From positions 1-64,000 of the forward strand of contig NZ_JACJTU010000028.1 of NCBI RefSeq assembly GCF_014698835.1: a stretch of 64,000 bases of DNA. The letters run 5' to 3'. The notes under the pieces were generated by a model, which was given only the letters and a program-made list of their open reading frames with translations, was not told the DNA's origin and searched no databases. The position numbers were made by a program, and so were the translations under genes. Source of the DNA: Nostoc paludosum FACHB-159. Its GTDB lineage: Bacteria; Cyanobacteriota; Cyanobacteriia; Cyanobacteriales; Nostocaceae. Shown here one piece after another: positions 43,840-53,425 of the stretch; positions within the stretch are counted from its first letter, which is position 1, and every line of letters starts with the position of its first letter.

Positions 43840-44333
43840 GGTTAATCCTCTGTATTATTGAGGCTGTTCACCTTTCTGGTGAATGTATACAACGTGGCAA
43901 CGAACTTTCCGGAATATTCGTGTCCTGACTCTGATATAATGTAATACCCGATTAGCCACTTAAGTCAGAAACTAATTTATTACTACGTTAAGTTAACCGC
44001 AATTTTCGCGGGATCGGTAGTGTAGTAATGTAATCTTGTTCGTAGCTTGACACAGTTTAAATTTTAATGAAGACATCCACCGTTGGGTAGGTTTTAGTTT
44101 AACATTTACAAAACTTAAAATGAAATGTTTTTGAAAGTATTTTTTGTAAGTAGAAATAACAGTAATGCCCTGGTGGGCAGTCTTCAGTCTCTGTGTTTTC
44201 GCGCTGTTGGGCGTTTGTGGCCTGTAAATTGCTAGCTCAATGCGTTAGAAACAGAGAGAAAAATTCCTCTTAGTCTTGAGTATGAGGCTACCCCAACAAA
44301 GTCTGCCTAACTAGAATAATCAGGCTAATATTA
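43840..44333. other. Divergent gap upstream of the nitrogenase-domain and transporter genes
   Basis: No gene is visible. A small hairpin, TTCACC-N5-GGTGAA (43867-43883), lies in the leader of the minus-strand gene. The rest is AT-rich with no clear promoter consensus. Confidence 0.45.
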
Positions 44334-45530
44334 GTGATTTTTCTACAATTTGCTACCTATAGCGTTTTAGGATTAACTTACCTGGGGTTAGCATTGGGCT
44401 ACATTCCGGGCTTACGCATGAACCGCGCCACCATTGCTTTAGTCGGTTCTGCTTTTTTAATTGCTTTAGGTGTTCTAAATTTACAGGAAGCATGGCAGGC
44501 TATCGATGCTAATACCATCGTGTTTCTGTTGAGCATGATGGTAGTGAACGCCAACCTATCCTATGCAGGGTTTTTTCGGCGATCGCTATCTGTAATACTG
44601 AGTGTGACTCAGAGTCCTTTAGGTTTGCTAATTGCTTTAACTTTTGGCAGCGGTATTCTTTCAGCCTTTTTTCTCAATGACACCATAGCGCTGATTTTTA
44701 CACCCTTAACCTTGAGCCTGACTCAAACTTTGGGTTTAAATCCGATTCCTTATTTACTAGCGATCGCTGGTGCAACTAATATAGGCTCGGTAGCTACCTT
44801 GAGCGGCAATCCTCAAAATATCCTCATAGGTTCCTTTTCAGCTATTCCCTACCTAGATTTTCTGCGTGTATTAGCTCCTGTTGCCCTTTTAGGCTTGGTA
44901 GTTCAGGTAGGATTACTGTGGCTACTTTATCCAAATGTGCGCTCAATCAAACCGTGCCAAGTATTACCCACCACCAACCAACGTATTTTTAAACCTTTAT
45001 TTAATAAAACATTAGTAATTACAGCTGGGTTGCTGATTGCATTTACTGTCGGCTTACCCTTAGCTGAGTCTGCTTTAGTTGCTGCTAGCTTGTTGCTAAT
45101 CACTCGCCGGGTTAAACCCCAACGGATTTTGCAAAAACTGGATTGGAATCTGCTGGTAATGTTTTCTGGATTGTTTATCTTGACGCGAGTCACCCAGAAA
45201 TTGAATTTACTCCAACCATTTACCCACGCTGTTAACTCTGCTGCGAGTTTTTTGGGTGTAACTGTTGTTTTGTCTAACTTAATTTCTAATGTGCCTGCTG
45301 TACTCCTACTGCATCCCCTGATTCCTCAAGGCGATGCCAAGTATTGGCTATTACTGGCAGCGGGTTCAACCTTGGCAGGTAATTTGACTTTGTTTGGTTC
45401 AGTTGCGAACTTGATAGTTGTAGAAGCTGCTGCTGATTTAGGTTACAAGCTAACTTTCTGGGAACATCTCAGGTTTGGAGTACCAGTAACATTGTGTACT
45501 CTACTTTTAACGTACCTCTGGGTTCATTAA
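44334..45530 (+). CDS. Ion transporter superfamily membrane protein (ArsB/SLC13 type)
   Basis: The 398-aa protein has about ten or eleven hydrophobic helices and begins at a GTG. It belongs to the ArsB/NhaD/DASS superfamily: FFLNDTIALIFTPLTLSL and ATNIGSVATLSGNPQNILIG form the first conserved hairpin, and ISNVPAVLLLHPL with AGNLTLFGSVANLIVVE the second, inverted copy. Substrate could be arsenite, sulfate, citrate or sodium/proton. No arsenic or sulfate gene is adjacent. Confidence 0.85.
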   Translation: MIFLQFATYSVLGLTYLGLALGYIPGLRMNRATIALVGSAFLIALGVLNLQEAWQAIDANTIVFLLSMMVVNANLSYAGFFRRSLSVILSVTQSPLGLLIALTFGSGILSAFFLNDTIALIFTPLTLSLTQTLGLNPIPYLLAIAGATNIGSVATLSGNPQNILIGSFSAIPYLDFLRVLAPVALLGLVVQVGLLWLLYPNVRSIKPCQVLPTTNQRIFKPLFNKTLVITAGLLIAFTVGLPLAESALVAASLLLITRRVKPQRILQKLDWNLLVMFSGLFILTRVTQKLNLLQPFTHAVNSAASFLGVTVVLSNLISNVPAVLLLHPLIPQGDAKYWLLLAAGSTLAGNLTLFGSVANLIVVEAAADLGYKLTFWEHLRFGVPVTLCTLLLTYLWVH

Positions 45531-45544
45531 GGATGTGGCTTATC

Positions 45545-45766
45545 TTATGACACCTGCTGAATAGTCAGGGTTAATTCTGGGAACGTTTGAGAAACAATCC
45601 TTTGGTGTGGGATAAACACAGTTTGCTTATAACTTCCCTGATTTAGCAAACACACAGTTACTTTATTTTCCAAAGTGTCAACAATCCAATATTCGACCAC
45701 ACCCATAACTGCATACTCACAGGTTTTTTGGTTATAGTCCCGGTCAATAGATTCAATCTCACACAA
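45545..45766 (-). pseudogene. Uma2 family (DUF820) nuclease-like fragment
   Basis: The frame matches the C-terminal part of Uma2 proteins: CEIESIDRDYNQKTCEY, GVVEYWIVDTLENKVTV, FPELTLTIQQV. The N-terminal half of the family (about 100 residues) is absent. Upstream of CEIES the DNA switches to a dispersed CTCTGCGTCTCTGCGCC repeat (45775-45812), which appears to have replaced it. The fragment is likely non-functional. Confidence 0.8.
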
Positions 45767-45823
45767 AAGCGCAAAGACGCTCTTAAAATCTCTGCGTCTC
45801 TGCGCCTTTGCGTGAGCTTCTTA

Positions 45824-47596
45824 TTACGATGCCACCTGAGCAGCAGTCCGAGTCCGCCGTCTTCTCCCATCGGCAACTTTCACCGGCGGTTCTTCAGGAA
45901 TTTGCATCAACAAAGTTACAGATGGTTGACATTGCAATTCTCGACGGATGGAACGTTGCAATTCTCGCTCTAGAGTTCCTTGCAACCCACCCCAATCTAT
46001 ATCTGCTGCTTCACCTTCCCCAGCAGTAAATTCTGACCAGCGCACAGTGAGAATTTCTTCAATTCGCTGTTGTACCCATTTTTGCAGCAGCGATCGCTCT
46101 AAACTTGTAACTACACCCCGCAGGTGAATTTCTGGTTTTGCTAACAGTTTACCGTTCCAATCGATGGCGGCGGCAATGGTAACAATACCTTCTTCTGCCA
46201 TACGTTGGCGTTCTTGCAACACTTTAGCACTCACCATACCAGAACTTGTGGTATCTACCAATTCAATACCAGATGGTACTTTACCAGCAACCCGGATAGA
46301 GTTTTCAGTCAGTTCTATAACATCACCATTTTGAATAACGATCATGTTTTCTGCTGGTATACCCATACTCTGAGCCGTTTGGGCGTGCTTCACCAGCATT
46401 CGATGTTCCCCGTGAAATGGCACAAAGAACTTCGGCTGAGTTAGAGCAATCATTAATTTTTGGTCTTCCTGACAGCCGTGACCGGAGACGTGAATTCCTT
46501 TGTCCCGACCATAGACCACATTTGCCCCTTGAATCATCAATTTATCAATGGTATTGACTACAGCGATGGTATTTCCCGGAATGGGGTTAGCAGAGAATAC
46601 TACTGTATCGCCTTGACGGATTTTGATGTGGGGGTGTTCTTTGTTGGCAATGCGGGTCATTGCTGACATTGGTTCCCCTTGGGAACCTGTAGTCAGAATC
46701 AACACACTTTCATCTGGCAGGTTGCGGACTGCGTTCAACGGTTGCAGCAGATTATCTTCACACTTGATGTAACCTAGATTACGGGCATGAGCAATCAAGT
46801 TCAACATGGAACGCCCAACCACCGTCACTACACGGTTATGCTTCTTCGCTAGATCTAAAATCATATTGATGCGATGGACGCTAGAAGCAAAGGTGGTGAC
46901 GAACAATCGCCCAGTAGCTTGACTAAATACTCTGTCAAGATTGGGATAAACAGAGCGTTCTGAAGGTGTAAATCCTGGGACTTCTGAATTAGTGGAATCA
47001 CTTAGCAAACAAAGAACGCCTTTTTCACCATGTTCTGCTAGTCGTTGCAGGTCAAACCTTTCTCCATCCACTGGCGTGTGGTCAATTTTAAAATCACCAG
47101 TGTGAATAATTACCCCAAGTGGCGTATGAATGGCAACTGTGAAACTATCAGCTATAGAATGAGTATTACGGATATATTCCACTAAAAAGTTTTTGCCAAT
47201 CCGCACGACATCACGCGGTAAAACTTTTCTTAATTCTGTGCGATCGCGTACTCCTGCTTCTTCTAATTTACCCTCTAGCATTGCCATTGCTAGTCTTGGG
47301 CCGTAAATCACGGGTATATCAAATTGTTTGAGATGAAAAGCAATCCCACCAATATGGTCTTCATGACCGTGGGTAACGATCATGCCTTTAATTTTGTGCC
47401 GATTTTCCCGCAGATAGGTCGTATCTGGGAGAACAATATTGACTCCATGCATCGCTTCTGTGGGAAAAGCCAATCCTGCATCTAACAGAACAATTTCATC
47501 TTCGTACTCGAAAACACAAGTATTTTTGCCAATTTCATGCAAACCGCCCAAAGGAATAATTTTCAAGGCGGAATTACTAGCTTCGTTTTTAGCCAT
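45824..47596 (-). CDS. rnj: Ribonuclease J
   Basis: The 590-aa metallo-beta-lactamase ribonuclease has both endo- and 5'-exonuclease activity in RNA decay. The motifs THGHEDHIGG (H76, H78, D80, H81), HTGDFKIDHTP, LSDSTNSEVPG, FASSVHR and SGHGCQEDQK (beta-CASP) are intact. A short basic C-terminus (GRRRRTRTAAQVAS) follows a C-terminal domain typical of cyanobacterial RNase J. It is the last gene of asd-dapA-rnj; about 360 bp separate it from dapA, so a separate promoter is likely. Confidence 0.96.
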   Translation of the reverse strand: MAKNEASNSALKIIPLGGLHEIGKNTCVFEYEDEIVLLDAGLAFPTEAMHGVNIVLPDTTYLRENRHKIKGMIVTHGHEDHIGGIAFHLKQFDIPVIYGPRLAMAMLEGKLEEAGVRDRTELRKVLPRDVVRIGKNFLVEYIRNTHSIADSFTVAIHTPLGVIIHTGDFKIDHTPVDGERFDLQRLAEHGEKGVLCLLSDSTNSEVPGFTPSERSVYPNLDRVFSQATGRLFVTTFASSVHRINMILDLAKKHNRVVTVVGRSMLNLIAHARNLGYIKCEDNLLQPLNAVRNLPDESVLILTTGSQGEPMSAMTRIANKEHPHIKIRQGDTVVFSANPIPGNTIAVVNTIDKLMIQGANVVYGRDKGIHVSGHGCQEDQKLMIALTQPKFFVPFHGEHRMLVKHAQTAQSMGIPAENMIVIQNGDVIELTENSIRVAGKVPSGIELVDTTSSGMVSAKVLQERQRMAEEGIVTIAAAIDWNGKLLAKPEIHLRGVVTSLERSLLQKWVQQRIEEILTVRWSEFTAGEGEAADIDWGGLQGTLERELQRSIRRELQCQPSVTLLMQIPEEPPVKVADGRRRRTRTAAQVAS

Positions 47597-47956
47597 TTTC
47601 TCCTTAGTTTGTTACGTTTTGTTAATTAAGTTGATAGTTAACGATCTTTTATTTCAAACAACCTCTGTTGTCTTTTTAGTCAGTCCCAAAGCAATCTTGT
47701 TTTAATTGAGATTTTCTATTGTTTATTCAATAAAAAGGACAATACACTAAAGGATTCATAGTATATCTATTAGTCCTAGCACAGGTTTTTAAATAGTAAT
47801 ACCAATTTCAAATTTGAAAACTTAGTGATACGAATGCATTCACATAACTCTTTATTAGAAAGAAACTCTCAATTTAACATCCACAATGCTATAACTTGCT
47901 AACAATTAGGGTCATTAGTTTATATCTATGTTTAGTAGCACGCCTATTGGCAGCAC
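47597..47956. other. Gap between dapA and rnj
   Basis: No gene is visible. The DNA is AT-rich, with ATACCAATTTCAAATTTGAAA (47800-47820) containing the short palindrome TTTCAAATTTGAAA. It probably holds the rnj promoter and leader. Confidence 0.45.
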
Positions 47957-48868
47957 TCAAAGAGCTGGTGGCTGGATTAAACTAAGTTCTTTAAGAACTG
48001 CTTCTAACTTTTGAGTTACTTCTGAGTCCGCTTCGCATAGCGGCGGACGAGTTGAACCAACCTCCCAACCTTGAAGTTTTAGTGCCTTTTTAATTGGAAT
48101 AGGATTTGAAGTGAGAAATAAAGCTTTAAACAACGGGAAGAGTCGGAGATGAATCTCGCTGGCTACCTCAATTTTACCCGCACTAAAAGCTTGGATCATC
48201 TGCTGTAGTTGGTTGCCTACCAGATGAGAAGCCACACTTACTACACCCTTTGCCCCGATCGCTAACATGGGCAAAGTCATGTAATCATCACCAGAGTAGA
48301 TCTGGAATTCTTTTGGTGTCAAGCGGCGAATTTCAGTTGCTTGATCTATGCTACCTGTAGATTCTTTTATCCCAACAATGTTGCTTACCTCAGCTAACTG
48401 GGCAACTGTTTCTGGCTGGAGGTTTTGCCCGGTACGACCGGGGACGTTATATAACAACAGTGGTAAATCGGGACAGGCTTGCGCTATTGCCTGAAAGTGT
48501 GCTTTTAATCCCGCTTGCGGTGGTTTGTTGTAATAAGGAACAACCTGTAAGGAACCGTGTACTCCTATTTTAGCTGCTTTTTGGGTAGCAGCGATCGCTT
48601 CTTTGGTGGAATTTGAACCACAACCTGCTATTACCTTAGCTTTCCCTGCCACAGCCTGTAACACTTCGACAAACAACTGGTATTCCTCGTCCCAACTCAG
48701 GGTAGGGGATTCCCCTGTTGTGCCACATACCACCAATGTATCTGTACCATTGTTGGCTAGATGCGCTGCTAGTACTGCCGCTAGATCGTAGTTAACACTA
48801 CCATCTGCTTTAAACGGCGTAATCATAGCGGTTAAAACATTGCCAAAATCTCCCACCCTGTTTGTCAC
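47957..48868 (-). CDS. dapA: 4-hydroxy-tetrahydrodipicolinate synthase
   Basis: The 303-aa TIM-barrel aldolase condenses pyruvate with aspartate semialdehyde, the first step of the diaminopimelate/lysine branch. The Schiff-base Lys is K168 in VGIKESTGS. The motifs CGTTGESPTL and LLLYNVPGRTG (Tyr140) are intact. It lies downstream of asd on the same strand (132-bp gap), matching the pathway order. The C-terminus (STRPPLCEADSEVTQ) overlaps a TCCGCTTCGCATAGCGGCGG repeat-like palindrome. Confidence 0.96.
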   Translation of the reverse strand: MTNRVGDFGNVLTAMITPFKADGSVNYDLAAVLAAHLANNGTDTLVVCGTTGESPTLSWDEEYQLFVEVLQAVAGKAKVIAGCGSNSTKEAIAATQKAAKIGVHGSLQVVPYYNKPPQAGLKAHFQAIAQACPDLPLLLYNVPGRTGQNLQPETVAQLAEVSNIVGIKESTGSIDQATEIRRLTPKEFQIYSGDDYMTLPMLAIGAKGVVSVASHLVGNQLQQMIQAFSAGKIEVASEIHLRLFPLFKALFLTSNPIPIKKALKLQGWEVGSTRPPLCEADSEVTQKLEAVLKELSLIQPPAL

Positions 48869-49000
48869 TCCTAATTACCCATGTTTTTATATCTTGGTGG
48901 TTTTCTATTGTAATAAGCTATTAGCAAATTAATTTAAAATGTCATTTTTTATTTGTCATTTATCTTTTGTCATCATGTTTATTTCCTTAATGACTAATGA

Positions 49001-50038
49001 CTAATGACTATTAACTAATGGTTTGAGTAGATTTTTCTCTACCAATAATTCGGCGATTTGTATTGCATTCAAGGCTGCCCCTTTGCGGATTTGATCGCCA
49101 CATAACCATAATTCCAAGCCACAAGGATGAGAGATATCTTGACGAATTCTTCCCACCAGAACTTCGTCCTTACCCGTAGCTTCAATTGGCATCGGAAAAT
49201 AATTACTTTTCCAATCTTCTACCAATTTTACCCCAGGAGCCGAATTTAGAATTTCTTTAGCTGCCTCTACACTAAAGGGAGTTGCAAATTCTAAATTAAT
49301 TGCTTCAGAGTGGGCGCGAAGTACGGGAACCCGTACACAAGTCGCAGTAATTCTGATTTGCTGGCTGCCAAAAATCTTTCGGGTTTCGTTAACCATTTTC
49401 ATTTCTTCCTCACAATAACCCAAATCGTTTAATGGCGAGTTATGCGGGAATAAATTAAATGCCAATGGGTAGGGCAATACTTCGGCAACTGGCGGTTGTC
49501 CTTGTAGTATAGCGCTGGTTTGGGTTTTCACTTCTGCCATTGCTCTTGCCCCAGCACCGCTAGCAGATTGGTAAGTTGAGGCTACAATACGTTGCACTGG
49601 TTTAACTTGATGCAATGGCCATACTGCCACCGCCATTAAAATTGTTGTGCAGTTGGGGTTAGCAATAATGCCTTGGTGATTAGCTGCGGCTTGGGGATTT
49701 ACTTCTGGTACTACTAAGGGGACTTCGGGGTTCATGCGAAAGGCACTGGAATTATCAATTACCACTGCGCCCTTTTCCACAGCGACACTTGCCCAAGTTT
49801 TAGATGTAGAACCACCTGCACTAGCCAGTACGATATCAACGTTTTCAAAAGCGCGATCGCAAACTTGCTCTACTGGTATATTTTCCCCATTAAACCGCAG
49901 CGATCGGCCTGCGCTTCGTTCCGATGCCAATAACTTTAACTCAGCAATCGGAAAAGCACGGCTTTCTAATAATTCCAGCAACTCTGTGCCAACGGCACCA
50001 GTCGCGCCCAAAATAGCTACACGATAGGATTTAGACAA
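49001..50038 (-). CDS. asd: Aspartate-semialdehyde dehydrogenase
   Basis: The 345-aa NADPH enzyme reduces aspartyl phosphate to aspartate semialdehyde, the branch point to lysine, threonine and methionine. The Rossmann motif is VAILGATGAVGTELLELL (8-25). The active-site Cys is C130 in NPNCTTILM. The motifs STYQSASGAGA and LRAHSEAINLEF with the catalytic His are intact. It is first in asd-dapA-rnj. Its end (LVNSH) lies in TAATGACTAATGAC repeats. Confidence 0.96.
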   Translation of the reverse strand: MSKSYRVAILGATGAVGTELLELLESRAFPIAELKLLASERSAGRSLRFNGENIPVEQVCDRAFENVDIVLASAGGSTSKTWASVAVEKGAVVIDNSSAFRMNPEVPLVVPEVNPQAAANHQGIIANPNCTTILMAVAVWPLHQVKPVQRIVASTYQSASGAGARAMAEVKTQTSAILQGQPPVAEVLPYPLAFNLFPHNSPLNDLGYCEEEMKMVNETRKIFGSQQIRITATCVRVPVLRAHSEAINLEFATPFSVEAAKEILNSAPGVKLVEDWKSNYFPMPIEATGKDEVLVGRIRQDISHPCGLELWLCGDQIRKGAALNAIQIAELLVEKNLLKPLVNSH

Positions 50039-50890
50039 ACTCGCTTCCTCCTTTAAGAGGTTTGTGTGTAATTTTTTAGAACAATTGTCAATTTACTTAT
50101 ATTTAAATAGCGATCGCACTCTGGAAATACATTTTGAATAAATTTAGATTTTTTTCTAATTTAGTCTATCTCTATCAATCCAATACATTTATTTTTTAGT
50201 TATTTCATCAATTTAAGTATGTTGCATTTTACAATCATTCTTGTTCAATTTTTACATTAATTTTAAACTATATATTACTATACAACAAACCGCCATTGAA
50301 ATTAATGATATTAGTATATCTGCACTTGAGCTTTTCAGAGGCGTTATACGTATAAATGTAATAAACATCTTAGTTGCAAAATGCATTATCAAAATGACAA
50401 ATATACTGTAAATTCCAACAGAATCAAGCTAGCACAACATTAAATTTAGCTATTGGGCTAGACAACAGATGCACTCTGCTACCACAAATTAATAGCTAGA
50501 CTAAATACTACAACAATAACTTTAAAGTACTAACTACTCGTTGAGAACCAGGATATCACGGTGTCAGGCAAGTGGATAATTAATTCGTGAGTTATCAGTT
50601 CATTGGGAGTGGGAAGATGAGGGAGAAAAATTGCTACCGTGTCTCCTTTGTCCACCTTATCATGCCCCATGCCCACTTTCCCAATGACTAATTGTTATGA
50701 AGCTAAAGTGTCAAGTCTTTGGGCATTGGCAGTACACTAGATCTTTGACCCAGGACAACCATCCATTTTTGGATATCATAAAGCCTTGTGGCATCTCCCA
50801 TTGCCCCTAAGAGACATCAAGCCATAAACGCGATTAGTTGCGTCTTGTGTGTACTCGGAGTTTAAAATACCAGAAAACTAGAGACGAAGC
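50039..50890. other. 850-bp divergent promoter region between asd and tig
   Basis: No gene is visible on either strand. The first 500 bp are very AT-rich. Repeats of CATTGGGAGTGGG and CCCACTTTCCCAATG (50609-50694) form an inverted pair. A TTGCGT..TTAAAAT pair near 50838-50867 could be a promoter for tig. The length is large for two housekeeping promoters, so a small RNA or a second leader is possible. Confidence 0.45.
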
Positions 50891-52330
50891 ATGAAAGTCA
50901 CCCAGGAAAAACTTCCCGCCAGCCAAATTGGCTTGGAAATAGAAATTACGCCGGAAATTACCAAGCAAACTTACGAACAAGTCATTAAAAACTTAGCGAG
51001 TACTGCCAATATTCCTGGGTTTCGTAAAGGCAAGGTGCCTCGGCCAATATTGCTACAACGGCTGGGTACGACTCGAATAAAGGCAGCAGCCCTAGAAGAA
51101 CTAATTCAAGATGGTATTGAGCAAGCAGTTAAACAAGAATCCATCCAGGCAATCGGTCAGCCGCAATTACGGTCCTCGTTTGAGGATTTGATTAATAATT
51201 ATGAACCTGGAAAGCCCCTAACGATTTCGGCAGCTGTTGATGTCGAACCAGAAGTAAATTTAGTGCAGTACACTGATTTGCGTTCCCAAGCAGAGGAAAT
51301 CAAGTACGATCCAGAACAAGTAGAGAACACTTTAAACAAGCAACGTGAAGAATTGGCAACATTGATTCCTGTAGAAGGACGTGCAGCCCAAATCGGTGAT
51401 GTTGCTGTAGTTGATTTTAAAGGTGTGTTCTCAAAAGCCGAGGGTGAAGAGGAAACAGGCGAACCAGAGGCGATTCCCGGAGCCGAAGCGACTGATTTTC
51501 AACTGGAGTTGTATGAAGATAAATTTATTCCAGGTTTTGTCTCTGGTATTGTGGGCATGAATCCTGGTGAAACCAAGGAAATTGCCGCGCAGTTTCCAGA
51601 CCCATATGCTAATGAAGATTTAGCAGGAAAAGCAGCAACCTTCACAGTGACGGTTAAAGAACTCAAGGAAAAAGAGTTACCAGAATTAAATGACGACTTT
51701 GCCCAAGAAGTCAGTGATTTTGAAACTTTGGAGGAGCTACGAGCATCTCTGGTAGAGCGATATCAAAAAGAGGCTGACGAAAAAACCAAAAGCAATAAGC
51801 AAGAAGCCTTATTAACGGAACTGCTCAAGCACGTAGAAATTGACTTGCCAGCAACGTTAATTGAGAAAGAAGTGGATGCAATGCTGACTCAAACAGCAAT
51901 TCGCTTGTCTCAGCAAGGACTAGATGTGAGAAAGTTGTTTACCCAAGATATTATTCCTCAATTGCGGGAGCGATCGCGCCCTGAAGCAATTGAGCGCCTC
52001 AAACGCTCTTTATCCTTACGAGAAGTTGGGAAACGCGAGTCTATCGAGGTCACACCAGACGAAATCGCAGCCAGAGTCACAGAACTTTTACAACAGTATC
52101 CAGATGAGCAAGACATTGACGAAGAAAGATTGCGCTCAATGGTGGAAAATGAACTTTTAACCGAGAAAATCGTTGACTGGCTCTTAGAACACTCCTCAGT
52201 TGAACTTGTACCCGAAGGCTCTTTGGCTCCAGCAGAGGAAACTGAAGCAACACAATCAGATACAGACACCAACGCACCTGAGACAGAACAAAGCGGCGAA
52301 CCTTCGACAGAAGCCACAGCAGAGTCGTGA
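50891..52330 (+). CDS. tig: Trigger factor (ribosome-associated chaperone, peptidyl-prolyl isomerase)
   Basis: 479 aa. The ribosome-binding domain carries the signature IPGFRKGKVPRPIL (about 41-54). The FKBP-type PPIase domain is about 160-245 (GDVAVVDFKGVF, IPGFVSGIVGMNPGE). The C-terminal chaperone domain follows, with an acidic/Thr-rich tail. Trigger factor catches nascent chains at the exit tunnel. It starts the tig-clpP-clpX set on the plus strand, an order shared by many cyanobacteria and other bacteria. The 387-bp gap after it contains repeats. Confidence 0.96.
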   Translation: MKVTQEKLPASQIGLEIEITPEITKQTYEQVIKNLASTANIPGFRKGKVPRPILLQRLGTTRIKAAALEELIQDGIEQAVKQESIQAIGQPQLRSSFEDLINNYEPGKPLTISAAVDVEPEVNLVQYTDLRSQAEEIKYDPEQVENTLNKQREELATLIPVEGRAAQIGDVAVVDFKGVFSKAEGEEETGEPEAIPGAEATDFQLELYEDKFIPGFVSGIVGMNPGETKEIAAQFPDPYANEDLAGKAATFTVTVKELKEKELPELNDDFAQEVSDFETLEELRASLVERYQKEADEKTKSNKQEALLTELLKHVEIDLPATLIEKEVDAMLTQTAIRLSQQGLDVRKLFTQDIIPQLRERSRPEAIERLKRSLSLREVGKRESIEVTPDEIAARVTELLQQYPDEQDIDEERLRSMVENELLTEKIVDWLLEHSSVELVPEGSLAPAEETEATQSDTDTNAPETEQSGEPSTEATAES

Positions 52331-52717
52331 AAACCCCACAGCCATCATTCACCAGTCTTGAGTTAAAGTACTTGTGAAATGGGTAAGCTAAAGGAGATGA
52401 GGGGTATGGGCCAAACAAGGCATTGCTCATTGGGCATTGAAATGTGTGGGAGGATAGGGGAGAAATCTTTTTGCCCTCTCTTCCCACACTCCCCACACTC
52501 CTCCATCTACCAATTCTTCAGTGCCCACAATAAAAAGAAAAATTAAAGGATTTTCAGGAAATAGTGACACCGTTTGCCTCTGGGCTTGATACTGTGTTAC
52601 ACGAGAGGAATTTATATGAGGCATAATGGTTAACACGTAGCTTAAATAAAAATCTCACTCGTCAACAACGCAGCCTCAGCTGCCCAGAGCTCTGTCCCAA
52701 CTATCGTTAAATCTTCT
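52331..52717. repeat. Repeat-filled gap between tig and clpP
   Basis: No gene is visible. GTGTGGGAGG (52444) faces TTCCCACACTCC (52481-52492), forming a hairpin like the blocks at 1772-1962 and 61482-61690. The last 150 bp probably contain a clpP promoter. Confidence 0.6.
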
Positions 52718-53416
52718 ATGCTTGTATCGCAGTCGGGAAATTATCCCATCAGCAACTTAAGTAAAATAAACATTAACTCCCAGATGAGTAGCCCTAACAA
52801 CATCGTGCCGATGGTGGTAGAACAATCTGGTATTGGAGAAAGGGCTTTCGACATCTACTCCCGCCTGCTGCGAGAGCGGATTATCTTTTTGGGGACGCCA
52901 ATAGACGACGCCGTTGCCAACTCAATTGTCGCTCAGCTGTTATTTTTGGACGCTGAAGACTCAGAAAAAGATATCCAACTGTACATTAATTCTCCCGGCG
53001 GCTCCGTCTACGCAGGGATGGCAATCTATGATACAATTCAGCAAATACGCCCCGATGTTGTTACCATCTGTTTTGGATTAGCCGCGAGCATGGGAGCGTT
53101 TTTGTTAACAGCCGGGACTGCGGGTAAGCGAATGTCTCTTCCCGACTCCCGAATCATGATTCACCAACCACTTGGTGGCGCTCAAGGGCAAGCTATTGAC
53201 ATTGAAATTCAAGCCAGAGAAATTCTTTACGTTAAGGCGAAGCTAAATCAGTTACTATCTCACCATACTGGTCAACCTTTAGAAAGAATCGAAGCAGACA
53301 CTGAGCGCGACTTTTTCATGTCGGCAGAAGAGGCCAAAAACTACGGTTTGATCGATCAGGTCATTTCCAGGCAAAATCTTCCCACAGCAGGGGAAAACGT
53401 CACCATTCTGAAATAA
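52718..53416 (+). CDS. clpP: ATP-dependent Clp protease proteolytic subunit
   Basis: The serine peptidase forms the tetradecameric core of Clp. The catalytic Ser is in FGLAASMGAFLL (residue 124 from the ATG at 52718) and His in SRIMIHQPLGG (149). The motif YINSPGGSVYAG is the oxyanion/binding strand. The family normally begins near IVPMVVEQSGIGERAFD; ATGs at 52784 and 52811 would remove the 22-31 extra residues, so the true start is uncertain. It lies 9 bp upstream of clpX, so they are co-transcribed. Confidence 0.95.
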   Translation: MLVSQSGNYPISNLSKININSQMSSPNNIVPMVVEQSGIGERAFDIYSRLLRERIIFLGTPIDDAVANSIVAQLLFLDAEDSEKDIQLYINSPGGSVYAGMAIYDTIQQIRPDVVTICFGLAASMGAFLLTAGTAGKRMSLPDSRIMIHQPLGGAQGQAIDIEIQAREILYVKAKLNQLLSHHTGQPLERIEADTERDFFMSAEEAKNYGLIDQVISRQNLPTAGENVTILK

Positions 53417-53425
53417 GAGGCTGGT

